Shown here piece by piece: positions 14,762-23,262 of a DNA stretch of 64,000 bases. A program made the translations under genes and the position numbers. How positions within the stretch are numbered: position 1 is the first letter of the stretch; the number at the start of each line of letters is the position of its first letter. Source of the stretch: G963674685 sp964591275 (lineage in GTDB: Bacteria; Lernaellota; Lernaellaia; JACKCT01); NCBI GenBank assembly GCA_964591275.1, contig CAZQAE010000001.1:1-64000 (forward strand), written 5' to 3'. The notes beneath the pieces are model-generated. The model made no database searches. It saw only the letters and a list, made by a program, of their open reading frames with translations, and had not been told where the DNA came from.

Positions 14762-16960
14762 ATGAAATCCACGCATAAAGCAATTTTAATTCTCATATGC
14801 CTCGCTCTTTTTGCGGCAATGACCATCGGATGCGGCGATGATGACGATGACAATGATGACTCGGGTTTGCCTCCCGCGGTACATGGCGATCTGGATGATG
14901 ATGCGGACGACGATGACGCCGCCGACGACGATGTGAACGATGATGCGGACGACGATGACGCCGCCGACGACGATGTGAACGATGATGCCGACGATGACGC
15001 CGACGACGATGTCGACGATGATGCCGACGATGATGTCGATGATGACCTAGATGATGATGTGGACGATGATACCGGACCTGACCCTATAACGATCGACCTG
15101 ATTCCCGGATGCAATCCTTTCGCCACGAGCGATGAATGCATCCTGCCCCATCCAAGCCACTGGTATCAGGTTCCGGATGACAGCACCGATACCGGCGTTC
15201 GCGTTGATTTTCCAGAAGATGCTTTCCCCATGAATCCCTTTGTGTACATGGATGTGACGCCGTTTAACGCCGCCGACGGTGCTTCACCAGCCGGACCCAT
15301 CGTCATGCACTTCGCCGCCGACGTGCACGAGGATTTCCTGACCCCAAACGCCGTGGTCGGCGATTCCCTGAATCCGGACAATTCCATCGCAATCTTCAAC
15401 GCGGAAACGGGCGAGCGGATTTTGTATATGTCCGAGATGGACATGAATCGTCGCGAAAGTTTTGAGAACAAATACGCGCTGATCATTCGTCCCATGCAGC
15501 GTATGGAAATGGGAACACGCCACATTGTTGTGCTCACAAAAGACATAACCAACGCGCAGGGTGAACTCTTTGAATCACCGGAGGCCTTTGCGGCGCTGCG
15601 CGACGGCGTGGAGACAACGAACGCCGAGATTGAGGATGTGCGCGAGCGCTATGAAGAAACATTCGATTTCCTCGACGGCAAAGGCTACATGCGCGACAAC
15701 CTTTTGCTCGCTTGGGACTTTATGACCGCCGGGGAGGACTACATCCTTGGCTCGGTGCTTTCCATGCGGGAAAAGGCTCTTTCCGATATAGAAGACAGGG
15801 GCGTCGCCTACGTCCTCACGCAGGTGGAGGAGGATCCCAACGTCAATGTGGCCCGCCTTGTTGAGGGCGAATTCGAAGTGGTGACCTTTTTGGACGAGAA
15901 CAACCGCATCAACTATGACGAGAATCACCACCCGATTCAGCAGCCTGAGAATCAGAGTTTCCCCTTTACGATGGTTATTCCGAAGAAGGCTTACGATGGC
16001 GAGCCGCTGCCTTTGGTCGTATTCGGTCACGGAATATTCGGCACAGCCCGCGAATATCTGGCGGGGTGGGGGACAAGCATCCTGCAACCCCTGGCGCAGG
16101 AGAATGGCGTCATTCTGATCGCCACGGACTGGATCGGGCTGTCCGGCGGCGATCTGGACCTGATCATCAATGAACTGGTGGAAGATCCAAACAACATTGG
16201 CGTCATCACCGAACGCCTTCAGCAATCGCTTATCAACAACATCACGCTGACGGAACTGGCTCTGGGAGATTTGAAGGACGATCCGCAGGTCACCGTTGGC
16301 GACCACGATCTGATCGACACGCAGCAGATATATTATTACGGCATCAGCCTGGGCGGGATCCAGGGTTCATCCTTTGTTTCTCTGTCCCCGCATATTGAGC
16401 GCGGAGTCCTGGCGGTGCCGGGATCGGTCTGGTCCAATTTGATGTCCAGGTCCATTGTCTGGGCGCCGATAAAAGCCGTTGTGGACCTTGTCTACCCCGA
16501 CCCTTTAAAGCAGCAGATGTTTTTTGCCATCCTGCAGGTCCTGTTCGATCATTCCGATCCGATCAACCTGACGAAGCTTATGTTCGAATCGCCGCTTCCC
16601 GACGCGCCGTCGCAAAGGGCCGTTTTGATCCAGGAAGCCATCGGCGATTGCCTGGTACCCAACATTACGACAGAGATGCTGGTTAGGACGATGGGCGTTA
16701 CGCAGGCGTCGCCGTTCATTGAGCCGATATACGGATTGGAATCGGTCGATGTTCCGGTTTTCGAGTCTGTTCTGTCGCAGTACCACATGGTGGATAGCAC
16801 GGATGTGTATACGCCGCCGGAAGACAACAGCATTCCCACGCAGGACAACGGTGTGCACGCCAATGCGCCGTTGATGGACCATGCGATGGATCAGGCTATT
16901 CATTTTCTAAAGACCGGTGAGGCCGTGCAATTCTGCGATGGTCCTTGCGACCCGAATTGA
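14762..16960 (+). CDS. Asp-stalk lipoprotein with alpha/beta-hydrolase (esterase/lipase-like) domain
   Basis: 732 residues. Lipobox TIGC (Cys24), then GDDDDD and an acidic stalk to about residue 103 that contains an exact 14-residue tandem duplication. Residues about 125-300 are a beta-rich region resembling the N-terminal domain of bacterial lipase-like surface proteins. The hydrolase core starts near 400: LPLVVFGHGIFG (oxyanion-type HG motif, 422-427) and the nucleophile elbow YGISLGG with candidate Ser529. A late DNGVHANAPLMDHAMDQ segment may supply the catalytic His. A close architectural relative is encoded at 61166-63478. Substrate is unknown. The stop codon is 17 bases before the probable start of the broken MFS gene. 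Confidence 0.82.
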   Translation: MKSTHKAILILICLALFAAMTIGCGDDDDDNDDSGLPPAVHGDLDDDADDDDAADDDVNDDADDDDAADDDVNDDADDDADDDVDDDADDDVDDDLDDDVDDDTGPDPITIDLIPGCNPFATSDECILPHPSHWYQVPDDSTDTGVRVDFPEDAFPMNPFVYMDVTPFNAADGASPAGPIVMHFAADVHEDFLTPNAVVGDSLNPDNSIAIFNAETGERILYMSEMDMNRRESFENKYALIIRPMQRMEMGTRHIVVLTKDITNAQGELFESPEAFAALRDGVETTNAEIEDVRERYEETFDFLDGKGYMRDNLLLAWDFMTAGEDYILGSVLSMREKALSDIEDRGVAYVLTQVEEDPNVNVARLVEGEFEVVTFLDENNRINYDENHHPIQQPENQSFPFTMVIPKKAYDGEPLPLVVFGHGIFGTAREYLAGWGTSILQPLAQENGVILIATDWIGLSGGDLDLIINELVEDPNNIGVITERLQQSLINNITLTELALGDLKDDPQVTVGDHDLIDTQQIYYYGISLGGIQGSSFVSLSPHIERGVLAVPGSVWSNLMSRSIVWAPIKAVVDLVYPDPLKQQMFFAILQVLFDHSDPINLTKLMFESPLPDAPSQRAVLIQEAIGDCLVPNITTEMLVRTMGVTQASPFIEPIYGLESVDVPVFESVLSQYHMVDSTDVYTPPEDNSIPTQDNGVHANAPLMDHAMDQAIHFLKTGEAVQFCDGPCDPN
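14837..15070 (+). repeat. Asp-rich codon repeat with an exact 42-bp tandem duplication
   Basis: The stalk-coding region. Within it, 14897-14938 and 14939-14980 are identical 42-base copies coding DDADDDDAADDDVN twice. The remainder shows irregular GAT/GAC use. The exact copy indicates a recent in-frame duplication by slippage or unequal exchange. Confidence 0.92.
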
Positions 16961-16977
16961 TCGGAAATTTGCCTTTG

Positions 16978-18281
16978 ATGGACTCACCCAGGGATTTTCA
17001 AAAGACCACCGGCGGCGATAGCGAGAAACGAAGCCCACTGTGGTGGGTTGCGCCGCTGTACCTGGCGCAGGGTCTGCCTTACGGCGTCGTGCAACTCATG
17101 GCCCCGATCTACTTCACGGCCAAGGGCGCGTCGCTGACCGCCATCGGCGCTTCATCGCTTCTTGGCCTGCCGTGGACCATCAAGTTTCTTTGGTCGCCTC
17201 TCCTGGACCTTTTCGGCAAACGCCGGACCTGGGTCATTAGCGCGCTTTTGCTTCTGATCGCCGCCATCGGTGCTACGGCGCTGGTCAGCGAATGGGACTT
17301 CGGCATGACCGAGTGGCCCGCCGTCGGGGAAATTCCCATCGCGCTGCTGGTCGCCGCTGCCGTCCTGTTTGTCGTGGCGATGCTTTCGGCTACAGCGGAC
17401 ATCAGCGAAGACGCCATTTACATGGACGCCCTCGACAAGAGGCAGCAGGCCCTTTACGTGGGCTGGCGCGTTACGATGTATCGCATCGCCATGATCTGCG
17501 CTTTTCGGGTCCGCTGGTTTACATTGCGGGCAAAACAAACTGGACGCTCGGGTATGGCCTCGCGGCTGTTCTCATGACCGTGGCCGTGGGCTGGTCCTTT
17601 TTCGCCCTCCCTCATTCCACGCAATCCAGACCGTCCTATGAAACGGTTGGGGACTTTTTCGGTGAGTTCGCGCGTGCTTTCTATTCCTACGTGCAACGGA
17701 CCGGGCCGGTGCGCCTTTTGGCCTTCATCGTATTGTTTAAGCTCGGTGAACAGATGTTGGCGAAGATGAGCACACCCTTTTTCATGAATGCGTGCGGCGT
17801 GACCATATCGCAGATGGGCCTTATCTCCGGCACGCTGGGCGTCGGCGCGTCCATCGTCGGCGCCATCGCCGGCTCTTACTGGGTTTCACGCAAAGGCATC
17901 GGTTCATCCTTTGTCCCCATCGCATTTGTCATGGGCGCGACAAACCTGCTCTACGTGGGACTGGCGATCATCGGCAATCCCAGTTTAACGCTGATCGCCT
18001 GCGTGCATGTTGTGGAACACTTTTCCGGCGGCATGGGTTCCGCGGCCTTTGCATTTTTCCTGATCCGCACATGCAAAGATGAGTTCAAAGCCAGCCACTA
18101 CGCCATTGCAACGGGGCTGATGAGCCTGGGTGGCACGCTATCGTCGGCGGTCGGCGGCGCGGTGGCCGAGCGGATCGGCTTTACGTCGTATTTTATGCTA
18201 TGCACAATCCTGGCTGTTCCCGGTTTCATTCTGATCTTCTTTTTGCCAAAGGACTTGACCGGGAACGCGAATGGCAATTAA
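16978..18281 (+). pseudogene. MFS transporter (AmpG/SLC33-like), interrupted by a frameshift
   Basis: Two reading frames together spell one 12-helix major facilitator transporter of about 434 residues. The first part (from ATG 16978, LYLAQGLPYGVVQLMAP and LLGLPWTIKFLWSPLLDLFGKRR) runs to about MICAF, where it changes frame; the second continues with SGPLVYIAGKTNW and ends at 18281. The break is at or near the T run 17502-17505 and would be repaired by one extra base. The QG(L/I)P and LP(W/Y)(T)(I/L)KFLW motifs are those of AmpG-type permeases, which import muropeptides, but substrate cannot be deduced. Either a real recent mutation or an assembly error. Confidence 0.8.
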
Positions 18282-18286
18282 CTGGA

Positions 18287-18720
18287 TAGGGTTTAGAGTT
18301 TACGCAGGGGTATAATCGTTGTGAGTAAGGTTGTTCTGAAAAGTTATCGGGAGTTAGAGGTTTGGCGATGTGCAATGGATGTTGTGGAGGAGGTTTACCG
18401 GTTTAGCAAAGGGTTCCCGACCGAGGAGAGGTTTGGTTTGACAAGCCAGATCCGCCGAGCGGCTGTATCCGTGCCGGCTAACATAGCCGAGGGGTACGGA
18501 CGCATACACAGGGGAGACTATATTCACCACTTATCCATTGCAAACGGTTCGTTGATGGAAATCGAAACGCACCTGCTCATTGCTGGGCGTTTGGAGTATT
18601 TAAAAAAAGAAAAGGCAAAAAAAGCATGGGGATTGATTTAACAGACAAGCAAAATGTTATCTACTCTCATTAAATCTCTTTCCGCCAAACCCTAAACCCT
18701 AGACCCTAGACCCTAGACCT
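18287..18720. repeat. Inverted TAGGGTTTAG arms and a CCCTAGA heptamer array framing the S23-type gene
   Basis: TAGGGTTTAG at 18287-18296 and its exact complement CTAAACCCTA at 18692-18701 flank the gene on both sides. The right side extends into a short array of CCCTAGA-like heptamers (about 18690-18720, three to four units). The arrangement gives the S23 gene the look of a discrete unit of about 430 bases. No target-site duplication was identified. Confidence 0.7.
18321..18695 (+). pseudogene. S23-type four-helix-bundle protein (23S rRNA intervening-sequence family), interrupted by a stop codon
   Basis: The reading frame from GTG 18321 gives 106 residues with the family hallmarks SYRELEVWRCAMDVVEEVYR, FGLTSQIRRAAVSVPANIAEGYGR and MEIETHLLIAGRLEYL (PF05635). 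It stops at TAA 18639-18641, but the same frame then continues for 17 codons as QTSKMLSTLIKSLSAKP, which matches the expected fourth helix and tail of the family. One base change (for example GAA to TAA) explains this. Proteins of this family form homopentamers and occur either in rRNA insertions or, as here, alone; their function is unknown. A perfect TATAAT lies at 18311-18316, very close to the start. Confidence 0.8.
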
Positions 18721-18786
18721 CGGCCCCTTGGAACTTGGAAAATTCCAAATATCTTTTGCTGACATGGGAGCATCGTCGGAGACGTC

Positions 18787-19230
18787 ATGAGCGAGAGCCC
18801 AAAAACGAAAGACACAGGAGATCAGGAGCGCCGGCGCGGCATGGCCTTGAGTTCCTTTCTGACGTTGGCTGTTATCATCTCGATATTCCTTTTCTTTCTT
18901 CATGCGTGGCTCTACGCCGCGGGTGTGCCGAACATGCGTGATCTTCCCGGCAGCAATAGTTTTTCGGCGATAGACAAAATCGCCACGCCTTTCACCCATT
19001 CCGAGACGAAACTTCTGGCCATCATTTTCCTCGATCTTTTGAACCTCGTGTTTTTGCGGGGAATCTGGAAACTGAAAAAGTGGGCGGTGTATGGCCTGTG
19101 CGCCTCGGTTGTGTTTGCCTATGGCGTCAACATCCTCTTTTTGATTCCGACATATTTCGATCTGCTCGGCGTCGCCGGTCTGTTGGCGCTCATTTTTTTC
19201 ATCTTGCCGAGATGGACGAGTTTTCAATGA
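18787..19230 (+). CDS. Integral membrane protein of unknown function
   Basis: 147 residues. A polar, charged N-terminus of 18 residues is followed by four hydrophobic helices (about 20-42, 73-92, 98-118 and 121-141). No conserved catalytic or binding motif is seen and the family is not recognised. The layout resembles small DoxX-like or other four-helix membrane proteins only in general shape. It stands alone between the S23-type gene and the ribosomal operon. Confidence 0.6.
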   Translation: MSESPKTKDTGDQERRRGMALSSFLTLAVIISIFLFFLHAWLYAAGVPNMRDLPGSNSFSAIDKIATPFTHSETKLLAIIFLDLLNLVFLRGIWKLKKWAVYGLCASVVFAYGVNILFLIPTYFDLLGVAGLLALIFFILPRWTSFQ

Positions 19231-19574
19231 TGGATAAACCGTTCGCCTTCGTTGGCTTTGCGTTGCACCGAATGTGGTTCGCGGTGGGAAAGAAAGACGG
19301 CATCAAGCTCGCAACGAATCCATTCCAAAAACCTGCTTCCCAGATAAAGCCACATAACTCATAAATTTCAAGATCGCATCGTCTCTTGCTTAAACGACTG
19401 CGCCGTGATAAACATCTGCCGCTTTTTGGGTGCATTGTTTTGATGACCCGTAGAAAAAGTGAGAAGAATCTAACTAACGACACACACCTCGCGACCTGCA
19501 GGGACGGTGCCCGCTTTTGTCGGGTTTCCCCAAAGGGATGACCGGGGTGGAGGATCAACCAAAAGGAGCCTGTT
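19231..19574 (+). promoter_or_regulatory. Leader and promoter region of the rpsB operon
   Basis: 344 bases with no supported gene. The last 80 bases are GC-rich and contain short complementary stretches (CCCG/CGGG and CCCC/GGGG around 19508-19546) before the ribosome site AAAGGAG. In many bacteria the rpsB leader is bound by S2 protein for autoregulation; such a structure is possible here but not demonstrated. Confidence 0.35.
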
Positions 19575-20537
19575 ATGATCCCGTCCATGATGAAAATGCT
19601 TGAGGCTGGCGTCCACTTCGGACATCAGACCGCCCGTTGGAACCCCAAAATGAAGCCCTATATTTTTGGGGCGCGCAACGGCATCTATATCATCAACCTT
19701 GATGACACGGTGAAACTGTTTCGCAAGGCCTACGATTATGTCGTACAAACGGCCGCCAACGGAGGCGATGTCCTTTTCGTGGGCACCAAACTTGCCGCCC
19801 AGGAAGAGATCAGGTTACAGGCCGTACGTTGCGGTATGCCCTATGTCAACAATCGCTGGCCCGGCGGCATGATGACCAACTTCTCCACGGTCAAAACCAG
19901 CATCGACAAACTCAGGGAACTTGATGTCAGGTTTGAGCGGGCCGACTGGGGTAACTACACGAAAAAAGAAGTGCTCATGTTCCAGCGGTCCCGTGACAAA
20001 CTTGAGCGGTCTTTTTCTGGCGTCAAAGAAATAACGCGCGTCCCCGACGTCATGTTCATCGTGGATACCATGAAAGAACACCTGGCCATAAAGGAAGCCG
20101 TCAAGCTGGGCATTCCGATCGTGGCCATGGTCGATACGAACTGCGATCCGGATTGCGTTGATTACGTGATTCCCGGCAACGATGACGCGATGCGATCCAT
20201 TGCGCTGTTTTCGACTGCGATAGCCGACGCGGTGATGGAAGGCCGAATGTTGTTTGAGGAGCGGGTTCGTTCGGAAGACAAGACAGGCGGCAAGACTTTT
20301 ACTAAAATTGCCAAAACCGTGAAGCCTGTCGAGGTTCTGGTGGCCGTGGAGCCGGTGGAGGGCGTTGAAGTGGCAGTCAGGCCCAGCCAGAAGGAAAGCG
20401 ACGTGACGGCCAAGGAAAAAGATGAGGCTTCCAGTACGCAAGATTCTCAGCCGGAGGCGGCTCCGGAGGCGGTCGCGGAACCAGTCGCGGAACCGGTCGC
20501 GGAACCGGTCGCGGAACCGGTCGGCGATAAAAAATAA
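19575..20537 (+). CDS. rpsB: 30S ribosomal protein S2
   Basis: 320 residues, longer than the usual 230-260. The core is standard: LEAGVHFGHQTARWNPKMKPYIFG at the start, RWPGGMMTNFSTV near 95, and PDVMFIVDTMKEHLAIKEAVKLGIPIVAMVDTNCDP with YVIPGNDDAMRSI. The last 65 residues are an extra acidic, Ala-, Pro- and Glu-rich tail that ends in four VAEP repeats. S2 joins the 30S subunit late and is followed by tsf, as in most bacteria. The ribosome site AAAGGAG is strong. Confidence 0.97.
   Translation: MIPSMMKMLEAGVHFGHQTARWNPKMKPYIFGARNGIYIINLDDTVKLFRKAYDYVVQTAANGGDVLFVGTKLAAQEEIRLQAVRCGMPYVNNRWPGGMMTNFSTVKTSIDKLRELDVRFERADWGNYTKKEVLMFQRSRDKLERSFSGVKEITRVPDVMFIVDTMKEHLAIKEAVKLGIPIVAMVDTNCDPDCVDYVIPGNDDAMRSIALFSTAIADAVMEGRMLFEERVRSEDKTGGKTFTKIAKTVKPVEVLVAVEPVEGVEVAVRPSQKESDVTAKEKDEASSTQDSQPEAAPEAVAEPVAEPVAEPVAEPVGDKK
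20472..20519 (+). repeat. Four 12-bp tandem repeats in the rpsB 3' end
   Basis: Unit GTCGCGGAACCG repeated four times (one base differs in the first copy), encoding VAEP x4. The multiple of three keeps the frame, so copy number could vary without harm. Confidence 0.9.
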
Positions 20538-20597
20538 ATAAAGACAACAACTCGCTTCGTTGGCCCTTGGCGACGAGAAGGACATAAGGAGTCAATT

Positions 20598-21200
20598 ATG
20601 GAAATCACTGCACAAATGGTGAAAGACCTTCGTGAAAAGACGGGTGTGGGAATGATGGACTGCAAGAAGGCGCTCACGGAAACCGACGGCGACTTCGAAG
20701 AGGCGATCGTATACCTTCGGAAAAAGGGTCTCGCCAACGCCGCCAAGCGTTCCGGGCGATCGGCGTTGCAGGGTGTTATCTCCAACTACGTTCACACCGG
20801 CGCGTCCATCGGCGTTCTTGTTGAATTGAACTGCGAAACAGACTTCGTATCGCGCAGCGATGATTTTAATGCTTTCGGTCGCGATGTGGCCATTCATATC
20901 GCTGCCGCCAATCCCGTTTGGGTGAAGTCCGAGGACGTGCCCGAGGAGATTATCAATAAGGAAAAAGAAATCTACATGGCTGCGGCCCGTGAATCGGGCA
21001 AGCCGGAAAAGGTTCTTGAGAAGATTGCCGAGGGAAAATTACTGAAGTTCTACGAAGATAACTGCCTGATGAGCCAACGCTTCGTCAAGGATCCGGATAA
21101 GACAATTGGAGATATGATGGCCGATATGCTGACCAAGATCGGCGAAAAGATGGAAATTCGGCGATTTGCCCGTTTCCAGGTGGGAGAGGAGATCAAATAA
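20598..21200 (+). CDS. tsf: Elongation factor Ts
   Basis: 200 residues: the short form of EF-Ts, similar in length to that of Thermus rather than the 283-residue E. coli protein. EF-Ts exchanges GDP for GTP on EF-Tu. The N-terminal UBA-like block with LREKTGVGMMDCKKALTE is diagnostic, as is VELNCETDFVSRSDDF near residue 77. The C-terminus has QRFVKDPDKTIGDMMA. Ribosome site AAGGAG is present. It is followed by pyrH after 4 bases. Confidence 0.96.
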   Translation: MEITAQMVKDLREKTGVGMMDCKKALTETDGDFEEAIVYLRKKGLANAAKRSGRSALQGVISNYVHTGASIGVLVELNCETDFVSRSDDFNAFGRDVAIHIAAANPVWVKSEDVPEEIINKEKEIYMAAARESGKPEKVLEKIAEGKLLKFYEDNCLMSQRFVKDPDKTIGDMMADMLTKIGEKMEIRRFARFQVGEEIK

Positions 21201-21204
21201 ATCC

Positions 21205-21936
21205 ATGTCCGATGAGTCACAAGGGAAACGCGTTGTATTGAAACTGTCCGGAGAAGCCCTCATGGGTGAAACCGGTTACGGCATTGATCACAAGATATTA
21301 TCCCGCGTCGTCGGGGAAATCGCTGAGGCCAAAAATAGCACCGGCGTTCAAATCGCCGTGGTCCTTGGCGGGGGCAACATTTGTCGCGGAGTCTCCTTGA
21401 ACGCCGGCGGCATGGATCGCGTCACGGCCGACTTGATGGGCATGCTGGCCACCACGATCAACTGCCTGGCCATTTCCGACGCCTTTAGGCAAATCAATGT
21501 GCCCAACCGGGTCCTGACGGCCGGTGAAATGAAAAAAGCCGCCGAGACCTATTATCGCGACCGCGCCCTGACGTATCTTGAAGCTGGCGAGATTTTACTT
21601 TTGGCCGGGGGCACCGGATCGCCCTTCTTCACAACGGATACGGCCGCGGCGCTTCGGGCGGCGGAGATTGGGGCGGATCGTCTTTTTAAGGCGACGAAGG
21701 TTGACGGACTCTACAACACCGATCCGGTGCATGATCCCAACGCACGCTTTTTGCCAAAACTGGGATACGATGAAGTTTTGGGCAATCGTCTGGACGTGAT
21801 GGATGCAACCGCTGTATCCTTGTGTCGCGACAACCACATTCCTATTGTGGTATTCAATATGACGAAACCGGGAAACATTCTCCGGGCGCTGAAAGGCGCT
21901 TCGATCGGAAGTGTAATTGGAGACGGCGATGATTGA
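21205..21936 (+). CDS. pyrH: Uridylate kinase
   Basis: 243 residues from ATG 21205, with GGGAGAGGAG upstream inside the tsf end. It converts UMP to UDP. It belongs to the amino-acid-kinase fold: LKLSGEALMG (phosphate loop) near residue 12, AVVLGGGNICRG near 50, GMLATTINCLAISDA near 77, and the nucleotide-site segment GGTGSPFFTTDTAAALRAAEIGAD. The order tsf-pyrH-frr is conserved. The stop codon overlaps the frr start. Confidence 0.96.
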   Translation: MSDESQGKRVVLKLSGEALMGETGYGIDHKILSRVVGEIAEAKNSTGVQIAVVLGGGNICRGVSLNAGGMDRVTADLMGMLATTINCLAISDAFRQINVPNRVLTAGEMKKAAETYYRDRALTYLEAGEILLLAGGTGSPFFTTDTAAALRAAEIGADRLFKATKVDGLYNTDPVHDPNARFLPKLGYDEVLGNRLDVMDATAVSLCRDNHIPIVVFNMTKPGNILRALKGASIGSVIGDGDD

Positions 21937-22486
21937 CGATGTAATGCACGAATTGGATGCCGACAGCGAAAAAGCCGTGGACTATTACAAGCGCGAGTTG
22001 GGCAAGTTGCGCACGGGCAGGGCCAATCCCTCCCTCCTCGATTCCGTCCGCGTGGATTATTACGGCACTGCGACTCCCATCAATCAAATGGCGACGGTCA
22101 GCGTTCCGGAAAACCGGATGATCGTCATCGCCCCCTGGGACACCGGGCAGCTTGAACTCATCGAGAAGGCTTTGCAGAAAGCGAACCTTGATATTACTCC
22201 GGCCAACGACGGTAAAATCATTCGGCTCGTCTTTCCCGCGCTGACCGAGGACCGCCGGAAGGATATTGTGAAGCAGATACGCAAAATGGCCGAAGAGACC
22301 AAGATTACGCTCCGCCAGGAGCGCCGCGGCGCCATTGATCTACTCAAGGATTTTGAAAAAGAGGGGGACATTTCCGAAGACGACTCCCGTCGCGCCGCTG
22401 AAAAAGTTCAAAAGAAGCACGACGAATTCATCAAACAAACCGATGAAATCGCCGACCAGAAGGAAAAAGAAATAATGGAAATCTGA
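21929..22486 (+). CDS. frr: Ribosome recycling factor
   Basis: 185 residues, normal length. RRF splits post-termination ribosomes with EF-G. The start ATG 21929 has GGAG 6 bases upstream; an upstream TTG would add only four residues. Diagnostic blocks are LRTGRANPSLLDSVRVDYYG near residue 30, NDGKIIRLVFPALTEDRRKDIVK near 93, and a helical C-terminus with DEIADQKEKEIMEI. It overlaps the pyrH stop by 8 bases. Confidence 0.97.
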   Translation: MIDDVMHELDADSEKAVDYYKRELGKLRTGRANPSLLDSVRVDYYGTATPINQMATVSVPENRMIVIAPWDTGQLELIEKALQKANLDITPANDGKIIRLVFPALTEDRRKDIVKQIRKMAEETKITLRQERRGAIDLLKDFEKEGDISEDDSRRAAEKVQKKHDEFIKQTDEIADQKEKEIMEI

Positions 22487-22488
22487 GT

Positions 22489-23262
22489 ATGGCTTCCGGC
22501 ATCCTGCAAGACCTTCCGAAAGAGAAATACCCGCATCATATTGCTATCATCATGGATGGAAACGGTCGCTGGGCCAAGCAGCGTAATCGCATCCGCCTGT
22601 TCGGTCACCGACAGGGAATCAGCACCGTTCGCGAGACCGTTCGCGAATGTCATCAACTCGGCATCGGCTTTTTGACCCTCTACGCCTTTTCCACCGAAAA
22701 TTGGAACAGACCGCCGCGAGAGAGACGCGGATTGTGGGCTTTGCTCAAATACTACATTCAGTCCGAATTGCCCAAACTCAAAAAAAACGGCGTGCGCCTG
22801 AATGTCATTGGCGATTTCGACCGTCTGCCCCAAGACGTGCGCAAGGTCATTCGAAGTTCCACGGACGAATTGTCCGGCGGACAGGGACTGCTGCTGACCA
22901 TTGCGTTGTCATATTCCAGCCGCGATGAAATTGTCATGGCCATTCGCAAAATCGCTCAGAAGGCGCGTGATACAGATTTCGATATTGATTCCATTGATGA
23001 GGCCCTCGTTGCAGCGCATCTGCAGACATCTGATATGCCGGACCCGGATCTGCTCATCCGCACCAGCGGGGAGTTTCGCATTTCCAACTTTCTCATGTGG
23101 CAACTGGCATATTCCGAGATATACGTGACGCCTACGTTATGGCCGGACTTTTCACCGGAGGAGTTGCACAAGGCGATTTTGGATTATTCCTGTCGGGAAA
23201 GGCGTTTTGGCAAGACCGGCGAACAGATTAAAGCCGACCAAAAGTCATCAAATGAGACTTGA
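22489..23262 (+). CDS. uppS: Undecaprenyl diphosphate synthase (cis-prenyltransferase)
   Basis: 257 residues. It condenses isopentenyl diphosphate onto farnesyl diphosphate to make the C55 carrier for wall synthesis. Motif 1 is IAIIMDGNGRWAKQR with the catalytic Asp near residue 23; YAFSTENWNRP is next; the C-terminal RTSGEFRISNFLMWQLAYSEIYV is motif 5 of the family. It starts 2 bases after frr. The end is followed by a 106-base gap before cdsA. Confidence 0.96.
   Translation: MASGILQDLPKEKYPHHIAIIMDGNGRWAKQRNRIRLFGHRQGISTVRETVRECHQLGIGFLTLYAFSTENWNRPPRERRGLWALLKYYIQSELPKLKKNGVRLNVIGDFDRLPQDVRKVIRSSTDELSGGQGLLLTIALSYSSRDEIVMAIRKIAQKARDTDFDIDSIDEALVAAHLQTSDMPDPDLLIRTSGEFRISNFLMWQLAYSEIYVTPTLWPDFSPEELHKAILDYSCRERRFGKTGEQIKADQKSSNET

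Noticed and set aside
14837..15070. Possible CRISPR or other spaced direct repeat array
   Set aside because: The repeats are contiguous in-frame codons of a lipoprotein, without spacers of constant length.
18690..18720. Telomere-like CCCTAAA repeats as a eukaryotic contaminant
   Set aside because: Only a few units, of mixed sequence CCCTAAA/CCCTAGA, inside bacterial genes with normal bacterial neighbours on both sides.
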